This document shows positions 8,885-17,740 of a DNA stretch of 64,000 bases, piece by piece (the first letter of the stretch is position 1; the number at the start of each line of letters is the position of its first letter). The notes beneath the pieces are model-generated. The model was not told where the DNA came from. It saw only the letters and a program-made list of their open reading frames with translations, and ran no database searches. Source of the DNA: Ignavibacteriota bacterium (lineage in GTDB: Bacteria > Bacteroidota > Ignavibacteria > Ignavibacteriales > Melioribacteraceae); contig JADJWT010000001.1 in assembly GCA_016716225.1 (NCBI GenBank), forward strand, positions 1,302,001 through 1,366,000, written 5' to 3'. The position numbers and the translations under genes were made by a program.

Positions 8885-10149
8885 CTGTTCAAAATTGCTT
8901 TTGCGTAATTTTGCCAGCTAAAATCTTTTGCTGAAATTGCAACATTTTCTCTCGGAATAGGATTGCTTATAAATTTTTTCATCACTTCAAACATTGATTC
9001 AATATTTTCTGGTTCAGCTAAATATCCGTTAAATCCATCTTTAATTGTTTCGGGAAAATGTCCGACTTTTGTTGCCAATGATGGTAATTTAAAATTATAT
9101 GAAATTGATTCGACTCCGGATGGCGTTGCATTTAAGTAAAACAATAAATTGCAATCACTCACCTGAAAATATTTGTGCACTTCATCATTCGGCACATATT
9201 CATTAACAACCGTAACATTTCTTTCAATTCCTAATTCTTTAATTAAATTTAACGGCTGATAATCTCTTTCATTCTTTGATTTGCGCAAAACAATTTTTTT
9301 TGCCGAATCGAAAATTGCATTTTTTATTTTTGTTGAAATTTTATTTGAAGCCAATGTATTCCAAAACGATTCGCCGACTATCAAAAGTGAAACATCATTT
9401 CTTTCATTCTGCAATTTTGCAAAAGCTTTAATTACATTGTGCAAACCTTTATATTCTCTGATAAATCCAAAAAATAAAAACACATATTTTTTCAATTTCA
9501 ATTCAGTTTTTGTTTTCTCAATATCAAAATTCGAATTTGGCTGAAACATATCATAAATAGGATGATAAAGTTTAATCACACTTTTTCTTTCATCACCGGA
9601 ACGTTTTCCGGTTTCATCAATGTGAAATTTTGTTTGAAAGAATACAGATTTTAATTCATCAAAAGTTTTGTATGAATGAACAATATATGCATCGGAATTT
9701 TTCAATCCGTATTTGATTAAAAATTTATCAATTGCACTTGGTTCTTTTTGTGCTACAACATGAAGATCAAAAATAATTTCGCCGGAAAATTTTTTCTTTA
9801 ACTTTTTTACAATATAACCAAGCGGCAAACCTTGAATTGCAATTGCCCATTGAATAATAATTATATCGGGATTTATTTTAAGTAATTCTTCAACGGTTTT
9901 ATTCCACGAAAAAGGATCATTATAATTTGTAAGATAAATTTCAGAAATGTTTGTATCGGCAAGCGGATTTTTTTTCGAACTTTTATCAATAAAATCGCGT
10001 GGAATAAAAAAAGGATATTGCTGCGTCCAAGAAAAAATTGTTACTTCTATATTTTCAAATTCTGCAAATGCTTTGGCAAGTGATAATGTATAATTTGCAA
10101 TTCCGCCTTTAAATTTTGGACCCGGACCAAACACAACAATTTTTCTCAT
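8881..10149 (-). CDS. GT4 family glycosyltransferase
   Basis: A GT-B fold glycosyltransferase of about 422 residues. The N-terminus RKIVVFGPGPKFKGGIANYT has the family 4 loop GGIANYT. The C-terminal domain contains FLFFGFIREYKGLHNVIKAF, LLIVGES and the late region GVESISYNFKLPSLATKVGH near its end. I chose ATG 10149 over the in-frame TTG at 10164, because the conserved first strand begins immediately after this Met. It lies 24 bases after the NAD-epimerase gene and overlaps the next gene by 4 bases. Role: sugar transfer in repeat-unit assembly on the cytoplasmic face. Donor unknown. Confidence 0.86.
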   Translation of the reverse strand: MRKIVVFGPGPKFKGGIANYTLSLAKAFAEFENIEVTIFSWTQQYPFFIPRDFIDKSSKKNPLADTNISEIYLTNYNDPFSWNKTVEELLKINPDIIIIQWAIAIQGLPLGYIVKKLKKKFSGEIIFDLHVVAQKEPSAIDKFLIKYGLKNSDAYIVHSYKTFDELKSVFFQTKFHIDETGKRSGDERKSVIKLYHPIYDMFQPNSNFDIEKTKTELKLKKYVFLFFGFIREYKGLHNVIKAFAKLQNERNDVSLLIVGESFWNTLASNKISTKIKNAIFDSAKKIVLRKSKNERDYQPLNLIKELGIERNVTVVNEYVPNDEVHKYFQVSDCNLLFYLNATPSGVESISYNFKLPSLATKVGHFPETIKDGFNGYLAEPENIESMFEVMKKFISNPIPRENVAISAKDFSWQNYAKAILNR

Positions 10150-10173
10150 TGGGAAAATTTCCAAATTAACTTT

Positions 10174-11220
10174 TTATACAATTTGCTCAAGAGCCTTATT
10201 GTAAACTCTTTTCATTCCTTCTTCCAAAGAAATTTTTGGTTCCCAACCAAGTTTTTCTTTAACATAATCCATATTGCAAAAACGCGAATGAACTCCAACC
10301 GGTTTTTCAATCAATGGTTTTATTGTTGGATTGTAATCTGCAAATTTTGCAAATAAATTTATCAAATCGATGAATGTTGTAAGTTTTCCGGAACCAATAT
10401 TAATTGCAGAGCCATCATGAATTTTATCCATTGCTAAAAGCGTGCATTCAACAACATCATCAATATGAACAAAATCCCTACCTTGTTTTCCTGTTCCCCA
10501 AACTTCAAATGGATTTTCTTTTTTTGCTGCGCGTGCTGCAATTGCCGGAACGGGATAAGACAAATCTTGATCTTCTCCGTAACCGGAAAAAGGACGAATA
10601 CAAACAACAGAAATTCCGTAATGTTTTGCTGCCAAATGAGCTAAATATTCTCCGGTCATTTTCGTCCAGCCGTAAGTCATATCTGGTTTTCCTAAAATAT
10701 CACCATTTATATTTACGTCTGTTTCTTTTAGAGCAACCGCGGTTTCTTCTTTTTGTAATGAGTTTGGATAAGCTGCACTTGAACTTGGATAAAGAACTCT
10801 TTCCGGTTTTGCTTTAGTTACCCAATGAAAAAATTCAGCATCAATTGCTAAATCCAATGCAACGGCAAGCGGATCACCGTCAATTTTTGCTCTCCCGCCA
10901 ACAATTGCGGCAAAGTGGAAAACATCATTAAATTTTGTGAAATTCAAATTATAATTTTCAATAAAATAATTTGGATTCTCTAATAAATTTTTTATAAAAT
11001 TTCTAAAATCCATTTTGAAAAAAATTAATCTTTCATCTTTTCCAAAAACTTCTGCATCATTTATTTTTTTTGATGAATTGTATTCAAGCCAAGTTGATGG
11101 ATGAGTGCCGATCGATAAATCATCAACGGCAATAATTGTATCGTTTGTATTTTTCAAAAAATGTTTCACAAAGTTTTTTCCTACAAATCCGCATGCACCG
11201 GAAATTAAATGATATTTCAT
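10174..11220 (-). CDS. NAD-dependent sugar epimerase/dehydratase
   Basis: An extended short-chain dehydrogenase of 348 residues. The NAD-binding motif GACGFVG is at residues 8-14 (GxxGxxG), followed by an acidic residue after the second strand (AVDDLS). The catalytic Tyr-x3-Lys is seen as YGWTKMTGE near residue 185, with a Ser-rich strand LYPSSSAAYP before it. The C-terminal substrate region has DFVHIDDVVE and SAINIGSG, as in GDP-fucose synthase, GDP-mannose epimerase and UDP-glucose 4-epimerase relatives. It probably makes an activated sugar for the adjacent transferases. The exact nucleotide sugar cannot be decided from sequence alone. Confidence 0.87.
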   Translation of the reverse strand: MKYHLISGACGFVGKNFVKHFLKNTNDTIIAVDDLSIGTHPSTWLEYNSSKKINDAEVFGKDERLIFFKMDFRNFIKNLLENPNYFIENYNLNFTKFNDVFHFAAIVGGRAKIDGDPLAVALDLAIDAEFFHWVTKAKPERVLYPSSSAAYPNSLQKEETAVALKETDVNINGDILGKPDMTYGWTKMTGEYLAHLAAKHYGISVVCIRPFSGYGEDQDLSYPVPAIAARAAKKENPFEVWGTGKQGRDFVHIDDVVECTLLAMDKIHDGSAINIGSGKLTTFIDLINLFAKFADYNPTIKPLIEKPVGVHSRFCNMDYVKEKLGWEPKISLEEGMKRVYNKALEQIV

Positions 11221-11248
11221 CGTTACCTAATTTTAAAAGATTTGAAAA

Positions 11249-12394
11249 TTATTTTTTTTCTTTAATACCGTAATCATTTTCTTTGTTGTTATTGTGAACA
11301 AGCATTTCACCAATTAAACCAAGTGAGAAAAATTGAACACCCACAATAATTAAAAGTGTGCCTAAATATAAAATTGGTCGGTTGCTTAAATTTGCTTTGT
11401 TAGTAAACCATAAAATGGATAAATAGCCATCGATTATAAATCCGATTAAAAACGAAATTAATCCTAAAACACCAAAAAAGTGAAGCGGGCGGCGGATATA
11501 TCTTGTTGTAAAAATTACTGTAACTAAATCAATAAAGCCTTTAAAAAATCTTGAAACGCCGAATTTTGTTTTTCCATATTTTCTAGGATGATGCTTAACC
11601 GGAATTTCTGTTACTTTATAACCTTTCCAATCTGCTAAAACCGGAATATATCTATGCAATTCACCGTGAACATCAACATCTTTAACAACATCCTTTCTGT
11701 AAGCTTTCAATCCGCAATTAAAATCATGAATTTTGATTCCGGTCATCACTTTGGTAACATAATTAAAAAATCTTGACGAATATTTTTTTATGAATGGATC
11801 ATGGCGTTTTTTCTTCCAACCGGAAACAAGATCATTTCCTTTTTCCAATTCCGCAATAAGATTTGGAATTTCTGCCGGATCATCTTGTAAATCAGCGTCC
11901 ATTGTAATTATTGCATCACCGGTTACATTTTGAAATCCAACATTTAATGCTGCAGATTTTCCGTAATTTTTTCTGAAACTAATATATTTTATTCTGTTAT
12001 TTGTCTTTGTTAAATTTTTAATTACGTTTAGTGAATTATCAGTACTTCCGTCATCAATGAAAAAGATTTCATAATTTGCAGAAATTTTATCACATTGATC
12101 AACAATTTCTTTAGTTAATTTGCCTAAAGATTCTTCTTCGTTAAATAAGGGAATTAGAATTGAAATTTTTTGAAATTTTGTTATAACAGCGGAAGTTGAA
12201 GTTTTTTCAGCTTGTTTATTTTTGTTGTAATAATGTCTTCTTGGCTGAAAATTTCTTCGAGGTTTTCTGTCTTTGAAATTTTGTTTTTTATCGTTTTCAG
12301 AAATTTTTTCGGAATTAACTGCTGAAGTTTGAGGCAAATTTGCCTGTTTTTCTGCATAACTTTCTGAATTTGTATTATTTGTTTCGTTGCTCAA
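11249..12394 (-). CDS. GT2 polyprenyl-phosphate glycosyltransferase with disordered N-terminal extension
   Basis: The catalytic GT-A domain starts near residue 77 (ISILIPLFNEEESLGKL) and carries the acidic DxD region MDADLQDDP, FRKNYGKSAALNVG and the acceptor motif YRKDVV. Two C-terminal membrane helices (about residues 305-370) match the DPM1/GtrB/ArnC group, which load a sugar onto undecaprenyl phosphate. The first 75 residues are rich in Asn, Ser, Gln, Lys and Arg, look disordered, and are not part of the family core. The start is TTG at 12394, with GAGGT just upstream. No ATG lies before the domain. It is the first gene of the leftward cluster, with a divergent small gene to the right. 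Confidence 0.85.
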   Translation of the reverse strand: MSNETNNTNSESYAEKQANLPQTSAVNSEKISENDKKQNFKDRKPRRNFQPRRHYYNKNKQAEKTSTSAVITKFQKISILIPLFNEEESLGKLTKEIVDQCDKISANYEIFFIDDGSTDNSLNVIKNLTKTNNRIKYISFRKNYGKSAALNVGFQNVTGDAIITMDADLQDDPAEIPNLIAELEKGNDLVSGWKKKRHDPFIKKYSSRFFNYVTKVMTGIKIHDFNCGLKAYRKDVVKDVDVHGELHRYIPVLADWKGYKVTEIPVKHHPRKYGKTKFGVSRFFKGFIDLVTVIFTTRYIRRPLHFFGVLGLISFLIGFIIDGYLSILWFTNKANLSNRPILYLGTLLIIVGVQFFSLGLIGEMLVHNNNKENDYGIKEKK

Positions 12395-12513
12395 AAAGAC
12401 CTCAAAATTATAAATCTCTAACTATTTGTAGTTTCAATTGCTAAAATAGAATAATAAAATTAACTTAATATAATTCTAAAATCAATTTATCTAAATTATT
12501 ATAAAAGAGTAAA
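12395..12513. promoter_or_regulatory. divergent promoter region
   Basis: These 119 AT-rich bases separate the first gene of the leftward polysaccharide cluster from a rightward small gene, so promoters for both directions should be here. I could not fix a convincing -35/-10 pair. Confidence 0.3.
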
Positions 12514-12822
12514 ATGGGCGCAATTATTTATTGGGGAATTATAAGAACAGCAATTTTACTTCCATTTCTTTGGCTAGTTTTGGATTTTATTGAATACAAA
12601 TTTTGGTGGGCGATTGTATCAATTTCAATTTATGGAGTTATAATTCATCCGGCTGTAATTCAATACAACATTTTTAAAGAAAAAAATGAAAAAATAATTA
12701 CAAACACACTTTGCTCAAGCTGTAAACATTTTGATGAAACCGCAATTTTATGTTTAAAGTTAGATGAACATCCTACCGAAGAAAAAATTCCTTGTGAAGG
12801 TTCTGCTTGGGAACCGAAGTAA
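12514..12822 (+). CDS. small membrane protein with four-cysteine tail
   Basis: A 102-residue protein with two hydrophobic segments (about 4-24 and 30-52), followed by a short soluble tail with Cys67, Cys70, Cys80 and Cys94 in the pattern CSSC-x9-C-x13-C. The tail contains KLDEHPTEEKIPCEG. Four cysteines with this spacing suggest a zinc or iron-sulfur site or disulfides. I do not recognise a named family. It starts with ATG 19 bases after a stretch reading aaattattataaaagagt, which could supply a weak ribosome site. It is transcribed away from the polysaccharide cluster and stands alone, since the next gene is convergent. Function unknown. Confidence 0.7.
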   Translation: MGAIIYWGIIRTAILLPFLWLVLDFIEYKFWWAIVSISIYGVIIHPAVIQYNIFKEKNEKIITNTLCSSCKHFDETAILCLKLDEHPTEEKIPCEGSAWEPK

Positions 12823-12931
12823 ATTATTATTCCAATAAGCATTATTATATTTTATTAAACTCTTGCATTCTTAATAATTTCACAAGCTGAAGATTGTGGC
12901 TACTTTTTAAATGAAAGCATATTTAATTAAC

Positions 12932-13819
12932 TTAATTTTCTAAAACCAATTTATTTAAATTTTCTACTGCATCTACAAAACGCGGGCCCGGGCGGGAATA
13001 TAAATCGGCATTCACATAAAAAACTCTATTATTAATAACAGCTTTCAATGTGTTCCATTCCGGATAAACCGTTAAAAGTTCTTCAATTTTATTTGTATTT
13101 GTTTCGTAAAGTAAAATGTAATCCGGATCTCTTTTAATAATTTCTTCACGATTTAATAATGGATAATTAATTTCTTTATCGGCGGCAATATTTTGCAATC
13201 CGGAAAAAGTTAATATTTCATTAATAAATGAATTTTTGCCTACTGTGAAAATTGGATTTGTTGAAACCAAAAAAAGTACAGTTTGCGCAACAATTACATC
13301 GTGAGTTTTTTTCACTTTTTCAATTCTTAAATCCCAATTATTTATTAGTGAATCTGCAATTTTTTCTTTTCCAAGAATTTTGCTTATTGCCAAAAGTGTT
13401 TTTTTTATTCCATTGTAACTTTTTGGATTTGAAACAAAAACTTTTACTCCAAGTCGTTTTAGTTTATCATAATCGAATTTGGAATTTCCTTCAACAGTAA
13501 TAAAAACAATATCCGGCTTGAGTGAAATAATTTTTTCCGCATCGACAGTTAATAAATCTCCAACCTTTTCAATGATTTTTGACGAATCCGGATAGTTGCA
13601 ATATTTTGTATTTCCAACAATTTTATTCCCAACTTTTAAAGAAAAAAGAAGTTCTGTTAAATTTGGTGCAAGTGACACAATTTTTTGAATTTTTAAATTT
13701 GGTTCAAAAGATCTTCCCAAATCATCTAAAATCAGATTTTTATTCTCTTCAGATTCGCGGGAATTGTTACAACTTACCAAAGCAAGAAAAACTAAGAAAA
13801 TTATTATTTTTTTTATCAT
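12932..13819 (-). CDS. BtuF-like periplasmic binding lipoprotein (cobalamin/iron chelate)
   Basis: A 295-residue class III substrate-binding protein. The signal peptide MIKKIIIFLVFLALVSC ends in a lipobox with Cys17, predicting a lipid-anchored protein. The fold markers are IVSLAPNLTELLFSL, VGNTKYCNYP, KPDIVFI, NEILTFSGLQNIA and a late PGPRFVDAVENL, as in BtuF/FecB-type binders of vitamin B12, siderophores or heme. No permease or ATPase is adjacent, so transport partners would be elsewhere. It is followed 10 bases upstream by the DUF456 gene in the same direction, probably co-transcribed. The ligand remains undecided, with cobalamin the first guess. Confidence 0.82.
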   Translation of the reverse strand: MIKKIIIFLVFLALVSCNNSRESEENKNLILDDLGRSFEPNLKIQKIVSLAPNLTELLFSLKVGNKIVGNTKYCNYPDSSKIIEKVGDLLTVDAEKIISLKPDIVFITVEGNSKFDYDKLKRLGVKVFVSNPKSYNGIKKTLLAISKILGKEKIADSLINNWDLRIEKVKKTHDVIVAQTVLFLVSTNPIFTVGKNSFINEILTFSGLQNIAADKEINYPLLNREEIIKRDPDYILLYETNTNKIEELLTVYPEWNTLKAVINNRVFYVNADLYSRPGPRFVDAVENLNKLVLEN

Positions 13820-13828
13820 AAAATATTC

Positions 13829-14326
13829 TCAAGCAAGATTTTCAATTACGGCTTTTGTAAAATAAAATGCCATAACTGCGGTTAAAATTATTTTTATAAA
13901 AATAGCAAATAAACTAAACGCAAATGAAACCAAACCTATTTTTATTGCTTCGGATTTAGCTTTTCCGGCAAGCAGTTCACCAATAATTGCCCCAAATAAA
14001 AGTCCAAGCATCATTCCAAACGGAGGAAAGAAAAACATTCCAATTAACATTCCAATTACAGAAAAAATTATTCCTTTTCGTGAAGCTTTAAAACTCTTTG
14101 CGCCCACAAAAGGAAGTAAATAATCTAAAAAATAAACAGCAATATTTAACAACGCCATTATCACAAGAAACGAAACGCTAAAAATAGAAGCATCTGCTAA
14201 TTTTAAAACTATTAAAGCTGCAAAAGCTAAAGGCGGCCCCGGTAAACCGGGAATTATACATCCAGCAAAACCCAATAGAATTAGTCCAAAACCAATTATT
14301 GCAGCAAGGAAAAAAAAAGATTCCAT
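13829..14326 (-). CDS. DUF456 family membrane protein
   Basis: A 165-residue integral membrane protein with about five helices. The N-terminal helix pair has the family pattern LGFAGCIIPGLPGPPLAFAA, and a later Gly-rich segment GMMLGLLFGAIIGELLAGK matches the internal glycine-zipper of DUF456 proteins. Members are widespread but have no established function. It is the first gene of a two-gene leftward unit with the BtuF-like lipoprotein, 10 bases apart. The start ATG at 14326 leads directly into the first helix. Confidence 0.85.
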   Translation of the reverse strand: MESFFFLAAIIGFGLILLGFAGCIIPGLPGPPLAFAALIVLKLADASIFSVSFLVIMALLNIAVYFLDYLLPFVGAKSFKASRKGIIFSVIGMLIGMFFFPPFGMMLGLLFGAIIGELLAGKAKSEAIKIGLVSFAFSLFAIFIKIILTAVMAFYFTKAVIENLA

Positions 14327-14553
14327 TAAAAAATTTCTTTCAAAAATTTTGTATTGTAAGATATGAAAATTGAAACCTTAAATTTTGGAAAAAGTAAAAT
14401 TATTAATTTGTTAACAGACTTGATTTTAAATTAAACTTAGTTATATTTAAAATTATAAAAGACTTTTCTGCATTTTTACAATTCGCATCCTCTGTTTGAG
14501 TCTTAGTAAAAATAATTTTCAAATTTTTGTAAAGTCAAATTTCGGAGGAAAAA

Positions 14554-15411
14554 ATGAAAGACAAAATTTTAATAATCGGTGCAAGCGGATCAATTGGATT
14601 AGAAATTGCTCAAAAGATAATTGAAAAAAATTTATCAGTTAAAATTGCAGTTCGTGATCCGGAAAAAGCATCAAAAATGAATTTGAAAAATTCTGAATTT
14701 GTAAAGTTTGATTACTTCAACAGTGATACTTTTGAGACAATTTTTGAAAATGTGCAAAAATTACTTTTGGTTTCTCCACCTTCATATTTTGGAATTCAAG
14801 AAAAAGTAATAAATGTAGTTGATTCGGCAATAAATAATGGAGTTGAATTAATTGTAAATATTTCTGCAATTAGTATTGAAAGCGAATTAGACAAACCGAT
14901 GAAATTAATTGAAGATCACATAAAGAAAAGTAAAATTCCTTTTGTGTTCATTCACCCAAATGTTTACATGCAAAACTTTACGGAATTATTTAAAGATTTT
15001 ATCATATCGGAAGAAGAAATTACAATTCCCGCAGAAAATTCAAAAGTAAGTTTTGTTGATGTAAGAGATGTTGCAGATGTTGCCGTTCAAGCCTTATTAA
15101 ACGAAAATTTAAAAAATAGTACTTTTAATTTAACCGGAAAACAAGCAATAAATTTGCATGTAATTGCACATCTTTTTTCAGAAGCATTAAATAAAGAAAT
15201 TAATTACAAAAATATTTCGGAAGAAGTTTTTGAAAAATTACTTCAAAATGCAAATTGGGCTAAAGGAACAATTATTGGAACTTTACAATTATGTAAACAC
15301 ATAAAAGACGGTAAAATTGATTTTACAACAAATGATGTACAAAAAGTTTTAGAACGAGAACCAATTACATTTCAACAATTTATTAAAGATTATTTAAATA
15401 TTTGGAAGTAA
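14554..15411 (+). CDS. NmrA-like NAD(P)-binding reductase
   Basis: A 285-residue atypical short-chain dehydrogenase. The N-terminal GASGSIG at about residues 9-15 is the NAD(P) loop, with VRDPEK after the second strand. The Tyr-x3-Lys catalytic pair of classical SDRs is not evident, as is usual for NmrA/QOR2/azoreductase-like members. The segment FVFIHPNVYMQNF is the substrate-side strand typical of the group, and VSFVDVRDVADVAVQALL matches the later family motif. A strong GGAGG ribosome site lies 6 bases before the ATG. Likely a quinone or small-molecule reductase or a redox sensor. No operon partner is close (49 bases to the LysM gene). Confidence 0.82.
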   Translation: MKDKILIIGASGSIGLEIAQKIIEKNLSVKIAVRDPEKASKMNLKNSEFVKFDYFNSDTFETIFENVQKLLLVSPPSYFGIQEKVINVVDSAINNGVELIVNISAISIESELDKPMKLIEDHIKKSKIPFVFIHPNVYMQNFTELFKDFIISEEEITIPAENSKVSFVDVRDVADVAVQALLNENLKNSTFNLTGKQAINLHVIAHLFSEALNKEINYKNISEEVFEKLLQNANWAKGTIIGTLQLCKHIKDGKIDFTTNDVQKVLEREPITFQQFIKDYLNIWK

Positions 15412-15460
15412 AATTTTATTAAATTTGAATATCAATAAACTTAAATGAAAAGGAGAAGTT

Positions 15461-15844
15461 ATGGCACTAACCATGAAATATGGTCCGGTTCTTGAAATCT
15501 GCAATAAATTTAATATGAAAGAAGCAAAAGTTGAAGAAGCTGCAGGTAGTTTAAAAATATCCGGAACTGTTCACACACAATATGAAAAAAATTCAATTTG
15601 GGATAAGATAAAAGAAATCGGCGGACAAACTCCAACTGATTTGAAAGCTGATATAAAAGTTGAAGCTAAAGATTATTACCATATTCATAAAGTTGCAAGC
15701 GGTGATTCTTTAAGTAAAATTGCAAAAGTTTATTTTGATGAAGCTAATAAATACATGAAAATTTTTGAGGCAAATAAAGATCAATTAACAAATCCGGATT
15801 TAATTAAAGTGGGACAAGAATTAAAAATTCCTTTTGTGGATTAA
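15461..15844 (+). CDS. BON/LysM-domain protein, Kbp (YgaU)-like
   Basis: A 127-residue protein without a signal peptide. The N-terminal half (about 1-68) resembles a short BON-type alpha/beta domain, with KVEEAAGSLKISGTV as the strand pair. The C-terminal half (about 75-127) is one LysM domain: HIHKVASGDSLSKIAKVYF, then IFEANKDQL, then KVGQELKIP. This BON-LysM pairing and length match Kbp/YgaU, a small potassium-binding cytoplasmic protein in E. coli. The AAAGGAG ribosome site is 7 bases before ATG. A strong terminator follows at 15874. Confidence 0.85.
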   Translation: MALTMKYGPVLEICNKFNMKEAKVEEAAGSLKISGTVHTQYEKNSIWDKIKEIGGQTPTDLKADIKVEAKDYYHIHKVASGDSLSKIAKVYFDEANKYMKIFEANKDQLTNPDLIKVGQELKIPFVD

Positions 15845-15873
15845 TTTTTTGTTTCAAAAATATTTAATTTTGT

Positions 15874-15903
15874 AACCGCAACCCTTAAGTTGCGGTTTTT
15901 TTA
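15874..15903 (+). terminator. intrinsic terminator after BON/LysM gene
   Basis: The stem AACCGCAAC / GTTGCGGTT has 9 perfect pairs with a 6-base loop and runs straight into a T-tract. The thioredoxin gene begins 10 bases later, so it needs its own promoter or read-through. Confidence 0.85.
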
Positions 15904-15912
15904 TTTAATTAA

Positions 15913-16254
15913 ATGAAAATTATGATTGATATAAAATCACAAGTAGAGTTTGAAGAATTTATTAAAGTTAATGAAGCGGTACTAATTTATTTCAGCACAC
16001 CGCAATGTAATGTTTGCAAAGTTTTGAAACCGAAAGTTCAAGAATTACTAAATGATAAATTTCCCAAAATTAAAATGGCTTATGTTGATTGTGAATTGTT
16101 GAAAGAAGTTTCTGCGCAAAACAGAATTTTTGCAGTTCCAACAATTTTAGTTTTTTTAGATGGAAAAGAATTTATTCGTAAATCAAGAAATATTAGCATT
16201 GCAGAATTTAGTGAAGAATTACAAAGACCATACGAATTATATTTTAATCAGTAA
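15913..16254 (+). CDS. thioredoxin-family protein
   Basis: A 113-residue thioredoxin fold protein with the active site CNVC at residues 32-35, in place of the classical WCGPC. The segment YFSTPQCNVCKVLKPKVQEL and the later cis-Pro strand FAVPTILVFLDGK are clear. There is no signal peptide, so it should be cytoplasmic. The CNVC dipeptide and short length resemble the thioredoxin-like proteins of Firmicutes and FCB bacteria, which act in thiol redox exchange. Its stop codon lies inside a long inverted repeat shared with the convergent GH13 gene. Confidence 0.87.
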   Translation: MKIMIDIKSQVEFEEFIKVNEAVLIYFSTPQCNVCKVLKPKVQELLNDKFPKIKMAYVDCELLKEVSAQNRIFAVPTILVFLDGKEFIRKSRNISIAEFSEELQRPYELYFNQ

Positions 16255-16280
16255 GGAATGAAAATTTTCATTCCTTACTG
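16249..16280. terminator. bidirectional terminator, 16-bp perfect inverted repeat
   Basis: Bases CAGTAAGGAATGAAAA and their exact complement TTTTCATTCCTTACTG abut with no loop, giving a 32-base palindrome between the convergent thioredoxin and GH13 genes. It contains the TAA stop of the thioredoxin gene. The A4/T4 centre and the flanking T-rich bases suit termination in both directions. Confidence 0.65.
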
Positions 16281-16305
16281 AATTTTCTTCGTTCCACATT
16301 TAACT

Positions 16306-17655
16306 TTAATTCACCAAAACAAAATATTCATAAGGTTTAAGATTAATTTTATCGCTCAATTCAATATTCATAGAATTCTCCGAAACCACATTTTTAAAAC
16401 TTCCCACACAATTTTTATCATTTGCCAAAATTTCTTGATCAGAGTTTGATAAATTTAATATCACTAAAATTTTATCATCATCTTTTTCTCTAAAGTATGA
16501 AAGAACATTTTCATTATTAAGGTTTACGAAATTTATATTTCCGCCTTTTTCACCATTCCACATTGATTTATTATTTTTTTTCTCAGCTAAAATATTTGTA
16601 TAAATATTTCTCATTTTAAATTCTTGCCAAGGAATTAAATCCTTTTCAAAAAATTCTAATCTTTTATTCATACCGGCTTCTTGACCATTATAAATTAAAG
16701 GCATTCCTTTTAATGTTAATGTAAGAATAGCAAAAGGTTCATACAGATTTCCAAGTCTTTCAAATTCAGTTCCCGCCCAAGTATTTTCATCATGGTTTGA
16801 TGTAAAATTCATTCTAAAATCATTTTCATTAATTGTTTTTGAATCTTTAATAAGTAAATTTTTAATACTATCAGTAGAAATTTTACCTTTTGCAAAATTG
16901 TTCATCACATCTTTTAATTTCCAATTGTATGTCATATCAAAACCGTTTTTATGAAGTTCAGGATTTTCGCCTTCTGCAAGCATAAAAACTGGTTTAATTT
17001 TATCTAATTCTTGTCGCGCATTTTTCCAAAAATCTAGCGGAACCATTTCTGCAACATCACATCTGTAACCATCAATATTAAATTCAGTTATCCAATATTT
17101 TAAAGAATTAAGCATTTCAGTTCTAAGATTTTTGTTATCAAAATTTAGATCAATAACATCGCTCCAATCTGCAACCGGCGGAATGAAATTTCCGAGTGAA
17201 TCTTTATTGTAAAATTCGGGATTTGTCTTTGTCCAATTGTGATCCCACGCAGTATGGTTTGCAACCCAATCAATTATTACATACATTCCTAAAGCGTGAA
17301 TGCTATCAACCAAAACTTTAAAATCTTTTTCGTTTCCAAAGTTTGGATTTATGCTTTTATAATCTTTTACGGAATAATAACTTCCCAAAGTTCCTTTTCT
17401 GTTTTTTTCACCAATTGGATGAATTGGCATAAGCCACAAAATATCAACACCAAGTTTTTTTAATTCGGGAAGATGATTCATAAAAGATTTAAAAGTTCCT
17501 TCATTTGTAAATTGACGAATATTAACTTCGTAAATTGAAGCATTGTAACTCCACTCTGGATGAACTGAATTTTCAGAAATTATTAAATTCTCTTTTTCTT
17601 TACAACCTAAAATCAGCACCAAATAAATTATAATTACGTACAAATATTTTTTCAT
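16306..17655 (-). CDS. GH13 alpha-amylase family lipoprotein
   Basis: A 449-residue glycoside hydrolase. A lipobox ends the signal peptide at Cys18 (YLVLILGC), so the enzyme should be lipid-anchored outside the cytoplasm. The four GH13 regions are visible: DWVANHT (130-135), GYRCDVAEM with nucleophile Asp200, LAEGENPEL with acid/base Glu228, and FTSNHDENT with Asp289. A C-terminal beta domain closes the protein. Such enzymes cut or rearrange alpha-1,4-glucans and maltodextrins. The ATG at 17655 is preferred over the in-frame TTG at 17667, because GGTGAG lies 5 bases before it. The gene stands alone, divergent from the permease on the right. Confidence 0.9.
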   Translation of the reverse strand: MKKYLYVIIIYLVLILGCKEKENLIISENSVHPEWSYNASIYEVNIRQFTNEGTFKSFMNHLPELKKLGVDILWLMPIHPIGEKNRKGTLGSYYSVKDYKSINPNFGNEKDFKVLVDSIHALGMYVIIDWVANHTAWDHNWTKTNPEFYNKDSLGNFIPPVADWSDVIDLNFDNKNLRTEMLNSLKYWITEFNIDGYRCDVAEMVPLDFWKNARQELDKIKPVFMLAEGENPELHKNGFDMTYNWKLKDVMNNFAKGKISTDSIKNLLIKDSKTINENDFRMNFTSNHDENTWAGTEFERLGNLYEPFAILTLTLKGMPLIYNGQEAGMNKRLEFFEKDLIPWQEFKMRNIYTNILAEKKNNKSMWNGEKGGNINFVNLNNENVLSYFREKDDDKILVILNLSNSDQEILANDKNCVGSFKNVVSENSMNIELSDKINLKPYEYFVLVN

Positions 17656-17740
17656 TTTACTCACCAATTTCCTATCTAAGTTTAAAAAAATGAATTATTT
17701 TATAGTTAATTTTAATCTAAATTATAAATAAATTATATAA

